Below, piece after piece: positions 9,000 to 17,734 of a stretch of 61,305 nucleotides of DNA. Under the pieces are notes generated by a model. That model had not been told where the DNA came from, did no database searches, and worked only from the letters and a program-made list of their open reading frames with translations. This stretch comes from an uncultured Bacteroidia bacterium (GTDB lineage Bacteria > Bacteroidota > Bacteroidia > Bacteroidales > UBA932): positions 1 through 61,305 of the forward strand of contig CADCJX010000014.1 in assembly GCA_902801885.1 (NCBI GenBank), given 5' to 3'. Each line of letters begins with the position of its first letter. The first letter of the stretch is position 1. The position numbers and the translations under genes were made by a program.

Positions 9000-9040
9000 G
9001 ATAGCAGAACTTTGTTATTCATTTCAAATATCTTATCACA

Positions 9041-9448
9041 ATGACTTACAAGATTATCGACATTCAGGGCGTAGGACCGGTCTATGCCGAGAAACTCGTC
9101 GCCGCAGGCGTTGAAACAGTTGACCAGCTCCTTGAAAGGGGAAAGACCCCCAAGGGCCGCAAGGAACTCGAGGAGACAACCGGCATTACCGGCAAGCTCA
9201 TCCTCACATGGGTAAACCATGCAGATCTCTTCCGCATCAAGGGCGTCGGTCCTCAGTTCTCCGAACTTCTCGAGGCATCCGGAGTCGACACCGTGAAGGA
9301 ATTCCAGCACAGGGTTGCCGCCAACCTCGTTGCAAAGATGACCGAGGTCAATGAGGAGAAACATCTTACCAAGGTAGTCCCTACTGAGAAGATGGTTCAG
9401 AAGATGATCGACCAGGCGAAGGTCCTTCCTCCGGTGGTAGAGTACTAG
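9041..9448 (+). CDS. Helix-hairpin-helix protein (DUF4332-like), 135 aa
   Basis: Small cytoplasmic protein made of two helix-hairpin-helix units: IDIQGVGPVYAEKLVAAGV (about residues 6-24) and FRIKGVGPQFSELLEASGV (about 64-82). The GVGP hairpins are typical non-specific DNA-backbone contacts. Resembles the DUF4332 group whose role is not established. Free-standing gene with its own -7 box and a strong terminator at 9468-9505. DNA binding is inference from the fold. Confidence 0.8.
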   Translation: MTYKIIDIQGVGPVYAEKLVAAGVETVDQLLERGKTPKGRKELEETTGITGKLILTWVNHADLFRIKGVGPQFSELLEASGVDTVKEFQHRVAANLVAKMTEVNEEKHLTKVVPTEKMVQKMIDQAKVLPPVVEY

Positions 9449-9467
9449 TCCGAAGGATAAGCGATTT

Positions 9468-9505
9468 GAAGAGGGTGACCAGTCTTGGTCATCCTCTTCT
9501 TTTTT
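9468..9505 (+). terminator. Intrinsic terminator after the helix-hairpin-helix gene
   Basis: A 14-base stem (9468-9481 with 9486-9499, one wobble pair) closes a GTCT loop and is followed by six T. Confidence 0.9.
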
Positions 9506-9507
9506 CA

Positions 9508-9515
9508 TATATTTG
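9508..9515 (+). promoter_or_regulatory. Bacteroidota -7 box for the FGE-sulfatase lipoprotein
   Basis: TATATTTG immediately after the preceding terminator and 23 bases before the ATG at 9539. Confidence 0.65.
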
Positions 9516-9538
9516 TGGGATATACGGAATCTGTCTGT

Positions 9539-10960
9539 ATGAACAGGATTTTTACTTTTGCCGCAATCGTTGTGCTGGCCCTTTCCGTGCTGTCCTGCAA
9601 GCCTTCTGCAGGGCCGCTGGTGGCTTCCGGACTTGAGATGATCGAGGTTCCGGCCGGCAGTTTCACGATGGGCATCTCGGTTGACAACCGCAGGAAGGTT
9701 ACACATGGGATCGCCCAACCTGTAGCGCTTGACGGTTTCGCGATCAGTGCCAAGCCCGTCTCGCAAGCCCTCTGGACAGAAGTCATGGGAAAGAATCCCA
9801 GTTACGTGAAGGACCCTGACGCTCCTGTCGACATGGTCTCTTGGGCGGATGCCGCCAAGTTTATCAAGAAATTATCGATACTCTCAGGTAAGGAATATTC
9901 ACTTCCGACCGAGGCCCAGTGGGAATATGCCCATAAGGTCTGCGGAGACAAGGAATTCACAGCCGTTGCGGAATGGTGCCTCGACAGTTATGATGAGGTT
10001 CCGGAAGACGCCACGAAAGACGATTATTTCGTCCCGATGAGCCTTATGGTCAATCCCCGTGGCCCAAAGGAGACTTCTCAGAAGGTTGCCCGTACAACCC
10101 TTGAGAGGATGAGCATCGATTCCCACACCAGAAGGGCTAAGGTCGGTTTCCGCCTCGTCCAGGTGACCGACGATCCTCTGACCGAAGACATCCTTGGCCC
10201 ATTGGACGGTACCACGATCGACCGTGAAAAGATCGATGCCGCAGATGGGCTTCCTGAAAAGTTCTCTGTCGGAGACGTCGCTTTCAAGATGGTGAAGGTC
10301 CAAGGGGGAAAATATTCAATGGGCTTCAACGAGTCCGACAGCCCTTACCTGGATTTCAAGGTGCCTGACAATGAGAAGAATGCCCATGAGGTGACTTTGG
10401 ACGACTACGAGATAGGGGAGACAGAGGTGACAGTGGGACTGTGGCATGCAGTGATGGGAACTGTTCCTTATCTCAATGATGCGGACGAGCCGATGAAGCC
10501 GGTAGGTAATGTCTCATGGTATGACTGCCAGGTTTTTCTCCGTAAGCTCAACGCCATGACCGGAAGGAAGTTCCGCCTTCCGACCGAGGCCGAATGGGAA
10601 TATGCTGCCCGCGGAGGCAAGTTCTCCCGCCACTATGGCTTCAGCGGTGGAAACGACATGAAATCCGTCATGTGGTTTCTCGACAATGCTGATTCAAAGC
10701 CGCAGAAAGTCGCTACCAGGAAGCCTAATGAGCTCGGCCTCTACGACATGAGCGGCAATGTCTGGGAGTGGTGTTATGACAGGGCTTCCGAATATACTAC
10801 ATCTCCCCAGACCAACCCCATCGGGGCGCTCGAGGGCGGTACAAGGATACTCCGCGGAGGCAGTTGCGCCGCGCGTTGGGATGCCTGCCGCATCACCAAC
10901 CGTTCATACATGCCCGGTAAGAACTTCAAAGGAACTTTCGGCCTGAGACTCGCTTTGTAG
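9539..10960 (+). CDS. Lipoprotein with two FGE-sulfatase (SUMF1-like) domains
   Basis: Exported lipoprotein (lipobox ending VLSC near residue 20) with tandem formylglycine-generating-enzyme-like domains. Domain 1 (about residues 30-210) has VPAGSFTMG, LPTEAQWEYA and a degenerate end (KVGFRLVQ); domain 2 (about 235-473) is complete, with VQGGKYSMG, VGNVSWYDCQVFLRKL, LPTEAEWEYAARGG, GLYDMSGNVWEWC and RGGSCAARWDACR. The family includes GldJ/GldK-like gliding-secretion proteins and C-type-lectin-like binders. The Cys pair of true copper FGEs is not clearly placed, so an enzyme role is doubtful. Start chosen at the ATG that gives a signal peptide; the promoter box lies just upstream. The DRGH nuclease starts 4 bases after its stop. 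Confidence 0.85.
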   Translation: MNRIFTFAAIVVLALSVLSCKPSAGPLVASGLEMIEVPAGSFTMGISVDNRRKVTHGIAQPVALDGFAISAKPVSQALWTEVMGKNPSYVKDPDAPVDMVSWADAAKFIKKLSILSGKEYSLPTEAQWEYAHKVCGDKEFTAVAEWCLDSYDEVPEDATKDDYFVPMSLMVNPRGPKETSQKVARTTLERMSIDSHTRRAKVGFRLVQVTDDPLTEDILGPLDGTTIDREKIDAADGLPEKFSVGDVAFKMVKVQGGKYSMGFNESDSPYLDFKVPDNEKNAHEVTLDDYEIGETEVTVGLWHAVMGTVPYLNDADEPMKPVGNVSWYDCQVFLRKLNAMTGRKFRLPTEAEWEYAARGGKFSRHYGFSGGNDMKSVMWFLDNADSKPQKVATRKPNELGLYDMSGNVWEWCYDRASEYTTSPQTNPIGALEGGTRILRGGSCAARWDACRITNRSYMPGKNFKGTFGLRLAL

Positions 10961-10964
10961 GAAT

Positions 10965-11834
10965 ATGGACAAGCAGAAGAAAACATCCATCATAACCCTT
11001 ATAGTCCTGGCTCTTCTGGGTACAGCCTACCATTTTGTCTGGGGCGGCTCTGAAAGCGCTTCTGACAATCCTGCCGTCCTGTCCGACGGGGAATGGGTTC
11101 CTGACAAGGAACTGATGTCCCGTTTGGAGATACCTTACAGGTTGGAAGATAACGAAGGGACTGTCATCGAGCACATGGGTTACGCCCTTTCTTACAATTC
11201 CGATTACCGTGTTCCCAACTGGGTGGCTTACGAGCTGCTTGCGACCGAACTCGAAACCGGGTTCAGGAGCAGGGAAGACCGGTTCGAACCGGATCCCTTG
11301 ATCAAGGGACGCCAGGCCTATGACAGGGATTACGTCGGTTCCGGCTACGACCGTGGCCACATGGCCCCGGCCGCTGACATGAGGTGGAGTTCCCAGACGA
11401 TGAAGGAGAGTTTCTACCTGAGCAACGTCTGCCCGCAGAACCACAACCTGAATTCAGGTGCGTGGAACGACCTTGAGAAGCAGGTCCGTTACGAAGCCCG
11501 TTATTACAAGAGAATCTGGGTGGTCTGCGGCCCTATATTCGAATACAACAATCCCAAGCATATCGGTCAGAACCATGTGATGGTCCCGGATTCCTTCTTC
11601 AAGGCCTTGCTGGCCCGCCGGAAGGATGGGACGTATGCCGCCATCGGCTTCATATTCCCGAATAAAGCCTGCGTCAGGAACCTTACGCATTACACGATGA
11701 CCGTCGACGAGCTCGAGGCAAAGCTCGGAATGGACCTGTTCTTCAACCTGGAGACTAAGGCTCAGGACAAAGCCGAAGCCGTGATGGATCCCTATGGCGA
11801 CTGGAGGATAAGGGATGAGGTTTTAAGAGACTAG
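10965..11834 (+). CDS. DNA/RNA non-specific endonuclease (DRGH family)
   Basis: Membrane-anchored or secreted sugar-non-specific nuclease of the beta-beta-alpha metal type. An N-terminal hydrophobic segment (about residues 9-26) acts as anchor or signal. The active-site signature DRGHMAPAADM sits at about residues 129-139 (His general base), and the metal-binding Asn appears in CPQNHNLNSGAWNDLE about 30 residues on. 289 aa, near the family norm. It lies 4 bases behind the FGE-sulfatase lipoprotein, suggesting co-transcription; periplasmic nucleic-acid scavenging is the likely role (inference). Confidence 0.92.
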   Translation: MDKQKKTSIITLIVLALLGTAYHFVWGGSESASDNPAVLSDGEWVPDKELMSRLEIPYRLEDNEGTVIEHMGYALSYNSDYRVPNWVAYELLATELETGFRSREDRFEPDPLIKGRQAYDRDYVGSGYDRGHMAPAADMRWSSQTMKESFYLSNVCPQNHNLNSGAWNDLEKQVRYEARYYKRIWVVCGPIFEYNNPKHIGQNHVMVPDSFFKALLARRKDGTYAAIGFIFPNKACVRNLTHYTMTVDELEAKLGMDLFFNLETKAQDKAEAVMDPYGDWRIRDEVLRD

Positions 11835-11861
11835 GATATTGTTACATAATTGATAACCATA

Positions 11862-12968
11862 ATGGAAGAAATGCTTAATCTTACCTGTCTTCATGACAGC
11901 CACCTGGCTCTCGGAGCCAAGATGAGTCCGTTTGCCGGATTTGACATGCCGATACAGTATTCCTCAATCACCGAGGAGCATCTTGCCGTCCGCAACAAGG
12001 TCGGTATGTTCGATGTCTCCCACATGGGCGAGATCTTCGTGTGCGGTCCTGATGCTGAAAAGTTCGTGAACCATGTGTTCACAAATGACATACGTCCCAT
12101 GGTTCCCGGCCAGGTCCTCTATGGCATGATGCTGTACCCGGACGGAGGTACCGTGGATGACCTTCTTGTCTACAAGGAGTTTGAGCCGGATCACTATCTC
12201 CTCGTGGTCAATGCAGCCAACATTGAGAAGGATTTCACCTGGATCAAGGAACACTGCGACGGTTTTGACGTCAAGATCGACAACCAGTCGGACAACTGGG
12301 GACAGATCGCCCTTCAGGGCCCTCTGGCCGAAGAGACCCTCGTAAAGGTCCTGCCTTTCGCTGCCGATGCTGCAGAACTGACTTTCTACACCTTCAAGGA
12401 TTTTGAGGATGAGGGCCAGAGAGTCATCATCAGCCGTACCGGTTACACCGGCGAGGACGGTTTCGAGATCTATGCTTCCCACAGGCTCATTGTCAAGTAT
12501 TGGGAGGCTTTCCTGAAGGCTGGGGTCGCTCCGTGCGGGCTCGGCTGCCGTGACACCCTTCGTTTCGAAGCGGGCCTGCCTCTCTATGGCGACGAGCTTA
12601 CTCCCGAAATCTCTCCTGTGATGGCTGGCTTCAGCATGTTCTGCAAGCTTGACAAGGACGAGTTCATCGGCAAGGAGGCCGTGGCTGACCAGAAGGCCAA
12701 CGGTACTGCAAAGAAGCTCGTGGGAATCGAGCTCCAGGACAAGGCCATCCCTCGTGCCGGCTATCCTGTAGAGCTTGAAGATGGTACCGAGGTCGGAGTT
12801 GTGACCACAGGCTACCACAGTATTTCCCTGGAGAAGAGCATCTGCTTCGCCCTCGTCAACAGGGAAAACGGAGCCCTTGACACCCCGCTGTTCGTGAGGA
12901 TCCGCAAGAAGGTCTTCCCCGGCAAGGTCGTAAAGAAGAGATTCTATCAGACAAATTATAAGAAGTAA
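11862..12968 (+). CDS. gcvT: Glycine cleavage system T protein (aminomethyltransferase)
   Basis: Transfers the methylene group from aminomethyl-lipoyl-H protein to tetrahydrofolate, releasing ammonia. 368 aa from the ATG at 11862; a TTG four codons upstream is less likely. Family landmarks: FAGFDMPIQYSS, VGMFDVSHMGE, SRTGYTGEDGFEIY and GLGCRDTLRFEAGLPLYG. First gene of gcvT-gcvH-gcvPA-gcvPB; the next gene follows in 29 bases. No glycine riboswitch is visible in the 27 bases separating it from the nuclease gene, so it may depend on an upstream promoter. Confidence 0.97.
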   Translation: MEEMLNLTCLHDSHLALGAKMSPFAGFDMPIQYSSITEEHLAVRNKVGMFDVSHMGEIFVCGPDAEKFVNHVFTNDIRPMVPGQVLYGMMLYPDGGTVDDLLVYKEFEPDHYLLVVNAANIEKDFTWIKEHCDGFDVKIDNQSDNWGQIALQGPLAEETLVKVLPFAADAAELTFYTFKDFEDEGQRVIISRTGYTGEDGFEIYASHRLIVKYWEAFLKAGVAPCGLGCRDTLRFEAGLPLYGDELTPEISPVMAGFSMFCKLDKDEFIGKEAVADQKANGTAKKLVGIELQDKAIPRAGYPVELEDGTEVGVVTTGYHSISLEKSICFALVNRENGALDTPLFVRIRKKVFPGKVVKKRFYQTNYKK

Positions 12969-12997
12969 TTGATAATCAACATTAAAAACAATTAATC

Positions 12998-13378
12998 ATG
13001 AGCAAAGTAGTAGAAGGCCTCCGTTACAGCGAGGACCACGAGTGGGTAAAGGTTGAAGGCAATGTGGCTGTCATCGGTATCTCCGATTTCGCACAGCATG
13101 AGCTTGGTGACATCACTTATGCTGACCTTCCCGAGGTTGACGACGAGTTCGAGGCCGGCGAAGAGTTCGGTGCACTCGAGAGTGTCAAGGCTTCCAGCGA
13201 GCTTCTTATCCCTGTCTCCGGAAAGGTCGTCGAGGTCAATCTTGAACTTGAGGACGCTCCTGAGAAGATCAACGAGGATGCCTACGAGGCATGGATCATC
13301 AAGGTCGAGATGAGCGATCCCGCAGAGGTCGAGGCCCTCATGGATGCTGCCGCTTACAAGGCTTTTTCCGAGAAGTAG
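12998..13378 (+). CDS. gcvH: Glycine cleavage system H protein
   Basis: Lipoyl carrier shuttling the aminomethyl group between the P, T and L proteins. 126 aa. The lipoylated Lys is Lys64 in ESVKASSE; the N-terminal [11 protein letters not shown] and [12 protein letters not shown] are typical. It ends with TAG two bases before gcvPA starts, indicating tight translational coupling. Confidence 0.98.
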   Translation: MSKVVEGLRYSEDHEWVKVEGNVAVIGISDFAQHELGDITYADLPEVDDEFEAGEEFGALESVKASSELLIPVSGKVVEVNLELEDAPEKINEDAYEAWIIKVEMSDPAEVEALMDAAAYKAFSEK

Positions 13379-13380
13379 AC

Positions 13381-14706
13381 ATGGCGACATTCCAGTATTT
13401 CCCTCACACTGAAGATGATGTCCGGACCATGCTGGACCGCATCGGAGTCGGGTCGATGGACGACCTCTATTCCGATGTCCCTAAAGACTTCATCTACAAG
13501 GGTGAGTACGACCTTCCCGACGCAATGTCGGAAGAGGAGGTCAGAAGCTTCTTCGAGAAACTCGATGCAAAGGATGCGAAGCTGAAGGTGTTCGTCGGGC
13601 AGGGTTCCTACGACCACTACACTCCTTCTGTCGTCCCCTACATCATCTCCAGGTCCGAGTTCCTCACTGCCTACACTCCTTATCAGGCAGAGATTTCCCA
13701 GGGTACTCTCAGGTACATATTCGAGTACCAGAGCATGATCTGCGCCCTCACCGGGCTGGATGTCAGCAACGCTTCGATGTACGACGGTCCAACCGCTGCT
13801 GCCGAGGCCGTGAAGATGGCTCCTTCGTGCACCAGGAAGAAGACCCGCGTGCTTGTCTCCAAGACCTTGCTGCCTAATGTTATACGTACTATCGAGACCT
13901 ACGCGAAGTACCATGGGATTCCTCTTGGCTACCTTCCCGTGATGGACGGGCACACCTGCCCCCACCACATGAAGGCCGAGCTTTCCAAGGGTGACGTGGC
14001 CGGTGTCATCGTTCCTTCTGTCAACCGTTTCGGAATCGTCGAGGACCTCACGGGCTTCGCAGATGCGATTCATGAGGAAGGTGGATTATTCATTGAATAT
14101 TGCGACCCTTCAGCCCTCGGAGTCCTGAAGACTCCCGCAGAGTGGGGAGCCGACATAGCAGTCGGTGACGGCCAGAGCCTTGGTATCCCGATGACCTTCG
14201 GAGGCCCTTATGTAGGCTTCATGGCTTGCAGGAAGGAATATCTCCGCAAGCTTCCCGGTAGGATCGTGGGAGAGACCCGCGACACCGAAGGCCGCCGTTG
14301 CTTCTGCCTGACACTTCAGGCCCGCGAACAGCACATCCGTCGCGAGAAGGCTACTTCCAACATCTGCTCGAACGAAAGCCTCATGGCCCTCTTCGTGACT
14401 GTCTATATGTCCCTGATGGGACCTGAAGGTCTGAAGGAGGTCAACAGCCGTTCCTGCGCTGCAGCCCATTACCTCCATGACGAACTTCTCAAGACCGGTA
14501 AGTTCGAGGAGGCGTTCGACCAGCCATTCCTCAAGGAGTTCGCTCTCAAGCCTCTCGTCCCCGTGGACAGGCTTCAGAAGAAACTCCTGGAAGGCGGATT
14601 CTTCGCCGCCCTTCCTACCGAGGAGGGGTATGTCACATTCTGTGCAACTGAAAGAAGGACCAAGGAAGAGATTGACGCCCTGGTCGCATTGGTGAAGGAG
14701 GCCTAG
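13381..14706 (+). CDS. gcvPA: Glycine dehydrogenase (decarboxylating) subunit 1
   Basis: N-terminal half of the P protein in its two-subunit form; pairs with GcvPB to decarboxylate glycine. 441 aa from the ATG at 13381, which begins MATFQYFPHT; an in-frame extension into gcvH is only an open frame. Typical segments: GQGSYDHYTPSVVPYI, FEYQSMICALTGLDVSNASMYDG, GETRDTEGRRCFCLTLQAREQHIRREKATSN. The PLP lysine is on the other subunit. Next gene begins 4 bases after its TAG. Confidence 0.97.
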   Translation: MATFQYFPHTEDDVRTMLDRIGVGSMDDLYSDVPKDFIYKGEYDLPDAMSEEEVRSFFEKLDAKDAKLKVFVGQGSYDHYTPSVVPYIISRSEFLTAYTPYQAEISQGTLRYIFEYQSMICALTGLDVSNASMYDGPTAAAEAVKMAPSCTRKKTRVLVSKTLLPNVIRTIETYAKYHGIPLGYLPVMDGHTCPHHMKAELSKGDVAGVIVPSVNRFGIVEDLTGFADAIHEEGGLFIEYCDPSALGVLKTPAEWGADIAVGDGQSLGIPMTFGGPYVGFMACRKEYLRKLPGRIVGETRDTEGRRCFCLTLQAREQHIRREKATSNICSNESLMALFVTVYMSLMGPEGLKEVNSRSCAAAHYLHDELLKTGKFEEAFDQPFLKEFALKPLVPVDRLQKKLLEGGFFAALPTEEGYVTFCATERRTKEEIDALVALVKEA

Positions 14707-14710
14707 GAAT

Positions 14711-16210
14711 ATGAAATATTACGATAAGCTTATATTCGAACTGTCCAAGGAAGGCCGTACCGGCTATTCCTTCGGAAAAATGACGATTCCTGAGCCTGCC
14801 GAGGGATCCATTCCTGCCAACCTTTTCAGGAGCGAGGCTCCTGCATTGCCGCAGGTGAGTGAGATCGACGTGGTCCGTCACTACACGAACCTCTCCCAGA
14901 TGAACTTCGGTGTCGACACCGGATTCTATCCCCTTGGAAGCTGCACCATGAAGTACAACCCCAAGATCAACGAGGAGATTGCCGGCATGAAGGGTTTCCA
15001 GGCCCTGCATCCGCTTCAGCCTGCATGCACCGTTCAGGGTGCCCTTGAGGTCTACTACAACATGGAGAAGTCCCTTTCGGCTCTCACCGGCATGGCTGGG
15101 TTCACTTTCAACCCTTGCGCCGGAGCCCATGGTGAGCTGACGGGCCTTATGATCATGCGCCAGTACCATCTGCTTCGCGGTGACCTGAAGAGGACGAAGG
15201 TGATAGTCCCGGACAGCGCCCATGGCACCAACCCTGCCAGCGCAGCTGTTTGTGGACTCGACGTCGTGGTTGTCAAGTCCAATGCGGACGGTCTTGTGGA
15301 TGTGGCTGACCTCAAGCCGCTTCTCGGCAATGACATCGCTGGTATCATGATGACCAATCCCAACACCCTCGGCCTGTTCGAGAAGGAGATAGGGGAGATC
15401 GCAGGACTCGTCCATGAGTGCGGTGGCCTTCTCTATTACGATGGAGCCAACATGAACCCTTTGATCGGAATGGTCCGTCCCGGCGACATGGGATTCGACA
15501 TCATGCATCTCAACCTCCACAAGTCGTTCTCCACTCCTCACGGTGGTGGCGGTCCCGGTTCGGGTCCTGTCGGAGTGTGCGAGAAACTCGTTCCTTATCT
15601 CCCTGTCCCGAAGGTCGTCAAGAAGGAAGACGGTACCTTCGACGTGGTATGCAGTGACGAGAAGAGCGCCGGTCAGGTTTCCGGTTTCCTCGGAAACTTC
15701 GGTGTTATCCTCAGGGCGTATGCTTATATCCTGACTCTTGGAAAGCAGAATGTTAAGCTGGCCGGCAAGTTTGCGACCCTGGCTGCCAACTATATCAAGG
15801 AAAGCCTTAAGGATTGCTACAAACTGCCCATCCCTTCTATCTGCAAGCATGAGTTCGTCTTCGACGGGCTTGTGGATGACGGATCCAGGAAGGCTGCAGA
15901 CGGTACTCTCGAAAGGGAGGGTGCAACGACTCTCGACGTGGCCAAGAGGCTGCTCGATTTCGGTTTCCATGCCCCTACCATCTATTTCCCTCTGCTCTTC
16001 CATCAGGCCATTATGATAGAGCCCACCGAGACTGAGTCGCTTGAGACTCTCGATGCCTTTATCGAGGTCATGAGGGAGATAGCTGCTGAGGCCGCCGAGG
16101 ATCCTGCTATCCTCAAGAGCGCTCCTCACAACGCTCCGATCACACGTCCGGATGAGACTACGGCTGCCCGCCAGCCGGTCCTCAAGTTCCAGGACGAGAC
16201 CGTTTCCTAG
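14711..16210 (+). CDS. gcvPB: Glycine dehydrogenase (decarboxylating) subunit 2
   Basis: PLP-bearing half of the split P protein. 499 aa. The Schiff-base lysine is Lys271 in NLHKSFSTPHGGGGPGSGPVG; other landmarks are GFYPLGSCTMKYNP, AGAHGELTGLMI and DSAHGTNPASA. It closes the gcv operon and is followed by a strong terminator at 16237-16271. The L protein (dihydrolipoyl dehydrogenase) is not in this window; glyA, which works in the same one-carbon pathway, lies about 31 kb away. Confidence 0.97.
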   Translation: MKYYDKLIFELSKEGRTGYSFGKMTIPEPAEGSIPANLFRSEAPALPQVSEIDVVRHYTNLSQMNFGVDTGFYPLGSCTMKYNPKINEEIAGMKGFQALHPLQPACTVQGALEVYYNMEKSLSALTGMAGFTFNPCAGAHGELTGLMIMRQYHLLRGDLKRTKVIVPDSAHGTNPASAAVCGLDVVVVKSNADGLVDVADLKPLLGNDIAGIMMTNPNTLGLFEKEIGEIAGLVHECGGLLYYDGANMNPLIGMVRPGDMGFDIMHLNLHKSFSTPHGGGGPGSGPVGVCEKLVPYLPVPKVVKKEDGTFDVVCSDEKSAGQVSGFLGNFGVILRAYAYILTLGKQNVKLAGKFATLAANYIKESLKDCYKLPIPSICKHEFVFDGLVDDGSRKAADGTLEREGATTLDVAKRLLDFGFHAPTIYFPLLFHQAIMIEPTETESLETLDAFIEVMREIAAEAAEDPAILKSAPHNAPITRPDETTAARQPVLKFQDETVS

Positions 16211-16236
16211 AAGTAGTTGAAATATAATCTGTTATG

Positions 16237-16271
16237 AAAAACGCATAGGTATTTTTCCTATGCGTTTTTTG
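16237..16271 (+). terminator. Intrinsic terminator of the gcv operon
   Basis: AAAACGCATAGG (16237-16248) pairs perfectly with CCTATGCGTTTT (16257-16268) and is followed by more T. Confidence 0.93.
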
Positions 16272-16358
16272 TATCAGTCCAGATTTCAATAAGTTACATG
16301 AAACGCTGTTTAGGGAAGCTTTTCCCTTCAAAAATTTTGCGGATTCAAGGAATGTTGT

Positions 16359-16366
16359 TATATTTG
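16359..16366 (+). promoter_or_regulatory. Bacteroidota -7 box of tRNA-Ala
   Basis: TATATTTG, 12 bases before the tRNA 5' end. Confidence 0.75.
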
Positions 16367-16378
16367 CAGTCCGAAAAC

Positions 16379-16451
16379 GGGGTATTAGCTCAGTTGGTAG
16401 AGCGTTTGAATGGCATTCAAAAGGTCAGGAGTTCGATTCTCCTATGCTCCA
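16379..16451 (+). tRNA. tRNA-Ala (anticodon GGC)
   Basis: Full cloverleaf by eye: 7-bp acceptor GGGGTAT/ATGCTCC containing the G3:U70 wobble that identifies alanine tRNA, D arm GCTC/GAGC, anticodon stem TTTGA/TCAAA with loop ATGGCAT (anticodon GGC), T arm AGGAG TTCGATT CTCCT and discriminator A. The terminal CCA is not encoded. It has its own -7 box and a hairpin terminator directly after it. Confidence 0.97.
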
Positions 16452-16452
16452 C

Positions 16453-16490
16453 AAAAAAAGAGTAGCATCTTCCGGTGCTACTCTTTTTTC
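16453..16490. terminator. Bidirectional terminator between tRNA-Ala and the AlkD-like gene
   Basis: AAAAGAGTAGCA pairs with TGCTACTCTTTT around an 8-base loop, with A run on one side and T run on the other. The stop codon of the minus-strand AlkD-like gene (16478-16480) lies inside the stem. Confidence 0.9.
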
Positions 16491-17188
16491 TTTAGGTACT
16501 GCTGTCTTTCTTCTTCGGGGAACTTCTCGATGGCGTAGCGAAGCATGGTCCTCGGCATATTCATGTAGCGGGTGGCGAGGAACTCCCTGAGGGCGGATCC
16601 GTCCCGTTTGCCGGCTTCCCGAAGGAGCCATCCTGTCGCCTTATGGATAAGGTCATGGGGATGGTCGAGGAGCATGTCAGCAATTGCAAAGGTGTCATCC
16701 AGCTGGCCTTTCCGGATGAATGCCATCGTGCTTACGATGCCGATACGCTGCTCCCAGATGCTTTTGCCGTTCCTTGCAAGGTCGTAGAGGAGGCTTCTGT
16801 CCTTGTCCATAAGCCATGAGCCGAGCAGCTGGTAGCATGAAAGGTCGACCAGGTCCCAGTTGTTGATCCGCTCCGTGTGCGCGAGGTAGAAACCGATGCA
16901 GCGTTCCTGCACCAAAGGATCTTTTCTGGAATGGGAGAATATTTCTACAAGGGTAAGCAATCCGGCAAGCCTGACTTCATGATAGCCGCTGGCCAGACAT
17001 TCCTTCAGGTCTTCGAATGACGTGCCCTTCCAGCAATCTTTCACCACGGAGCGGGTGACGGGAACTTTTATTCCTAGGAAAAGGTCGCCTTCACCATATT
17101 CACCCGGTCCGGTCTTGAAGAAACGGGAAAGCCCCTCCACCTGGGAGGGGTCTTCATGCTTCAGCATTTCGCTAAGAAGAAGGTTCAT
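16478..17188 (-). CDS. AlkD-like DNA alkylation repair protein
   Basis: All-helical HEAT-like repeat protein of the AlkD/AlkC DNA glycosylase family, which removes bulky or charged alkylated bases without flipping. 236 aa. Characteristic pieces: FFKTGPGEYGEGDLFLGIKVPVTR near the N-terminus, REVRLAGL-type motif (HEVRLAGLLTLV), NNWDLVDLS, and WEQRIGIVSTMAFI with KATGWLLREAGKRD. These give a confident family call; substrate is not determined. It starts 3 bases after the preceding hypothetical gene and its stop codon is embedded in the shared terminator. Confidence 0.9.
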   Translation of the reverse strand: MNLLLSEMLKHEDPSQVEGLSRFFKTGPGEYGEGDLFLGIKVPVTRSVVKDCWKGTSFEDLKECLASGYHEVRLAGLLTLVEIFSHSRKDPLVQERCIGFYLAHTERINNWDLVDLSCYQLLGSWLMDKDRSLLYDLARNGKSIWEQRIGIVSTMAFIRKGQLDDTFAIADMLLDHPHDLIHKATGWLLREAGKRDGSALREFLATRYMNMPRTMLRYAIEKFPEEERQQYLKKKE

Positions 17189-17191
17189 GCT

Positions 17192-17683
17192 TTAGAAATT
17201 GAGAGCCAGGCCGATGCCGTTCCGTGTGGGACCTGCCGAGATCGATGATGAATATGGTCTCGGGGCGTAGCGGCGTGCATAGTCGTCAAGCATCCGGTCG
17301 AGTTCGCGCCGGCCTTTACGCCAGAGAGGGATCCCGGCTCCAAGACTGCCGGCGAGGCCTGCGACGCCTACGATCGTGGCTCCGGGCGTGTCATTTTCAA
17401 TTCCTCCGATTGCGACAAGTGCGCTGATCGGTGCAATGACTTCGCAGAAGAACACTCCCCAGTTCCTGTTGGCTTTTGCCTTGCGATATCGGCTGCCGTA
17501 GATGGAATAGCCTACCATGTCATCGAAAGGCTGCCAGTAGGCCATTTCTATCCCGGGACCTGCCGGGCCTTCGGGCTCGAACAATGGACGGTTCCAGTCG
17601 TCTTGGTCTCTTCTGTAGATGTTTTGGGCAAACAAGCTTCCTGAGATTGCCAGGAGAACTGTCAAGACAAGTATTTTTTTCAT
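17192..17683 (-). CDS. Secreted hypothetical protein, 163 aa
   Basis: Function not recognised. A clear signal peptide (MKKILVLTVLLAISGSLFA, cleavage before Q) is followed by a polar region, a weakly hydrophobic Gly/Ala-rich stretch (about residues 85-120, possibly a membrane hairpin), and a C-terminus ending in GLALNF, the terminal Phe being common in outer-membrane strands. It sits between the TonB-linked barrel gene and the AlkD-like gene on the same strand, so a small envelope protein co-expressed with the barrel is plausible. Confidence 0.75.
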   Translation of the reverse strand: MKKILVLTVLLAISGSLFAQNIYRRDQDDWNRPLFEPEGPAGPGIEMAYWQPFDDMVGYSIYGSRYRKAKANRNWGVFFCEVIAPISALVAIGGIENDTPGATIVGVAGLAGSLGAGIPLWRKGRRELDRMLDDYARRYAPRPYSSSISAGPTRNGIGLALNF

Positions 17684-17734
17684 GGCGAAAACTCTTTTGA
17701 CTCCTTGGAATCAAGATATGTGCCACAGATGATG

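Noticed and set aside
9539-10960. True formylglycine-generating enzyme activating sulfatases
   Set aside because: The active-site cysteine pair of FGE is not clearly present and no sulfatase gene is adjacent.
11835-11861. Glycine riboswitch before gcvT
   Set aside because: Only 27 bases separate the nuclease gene from gcvT and no riboswitch motif is seen.
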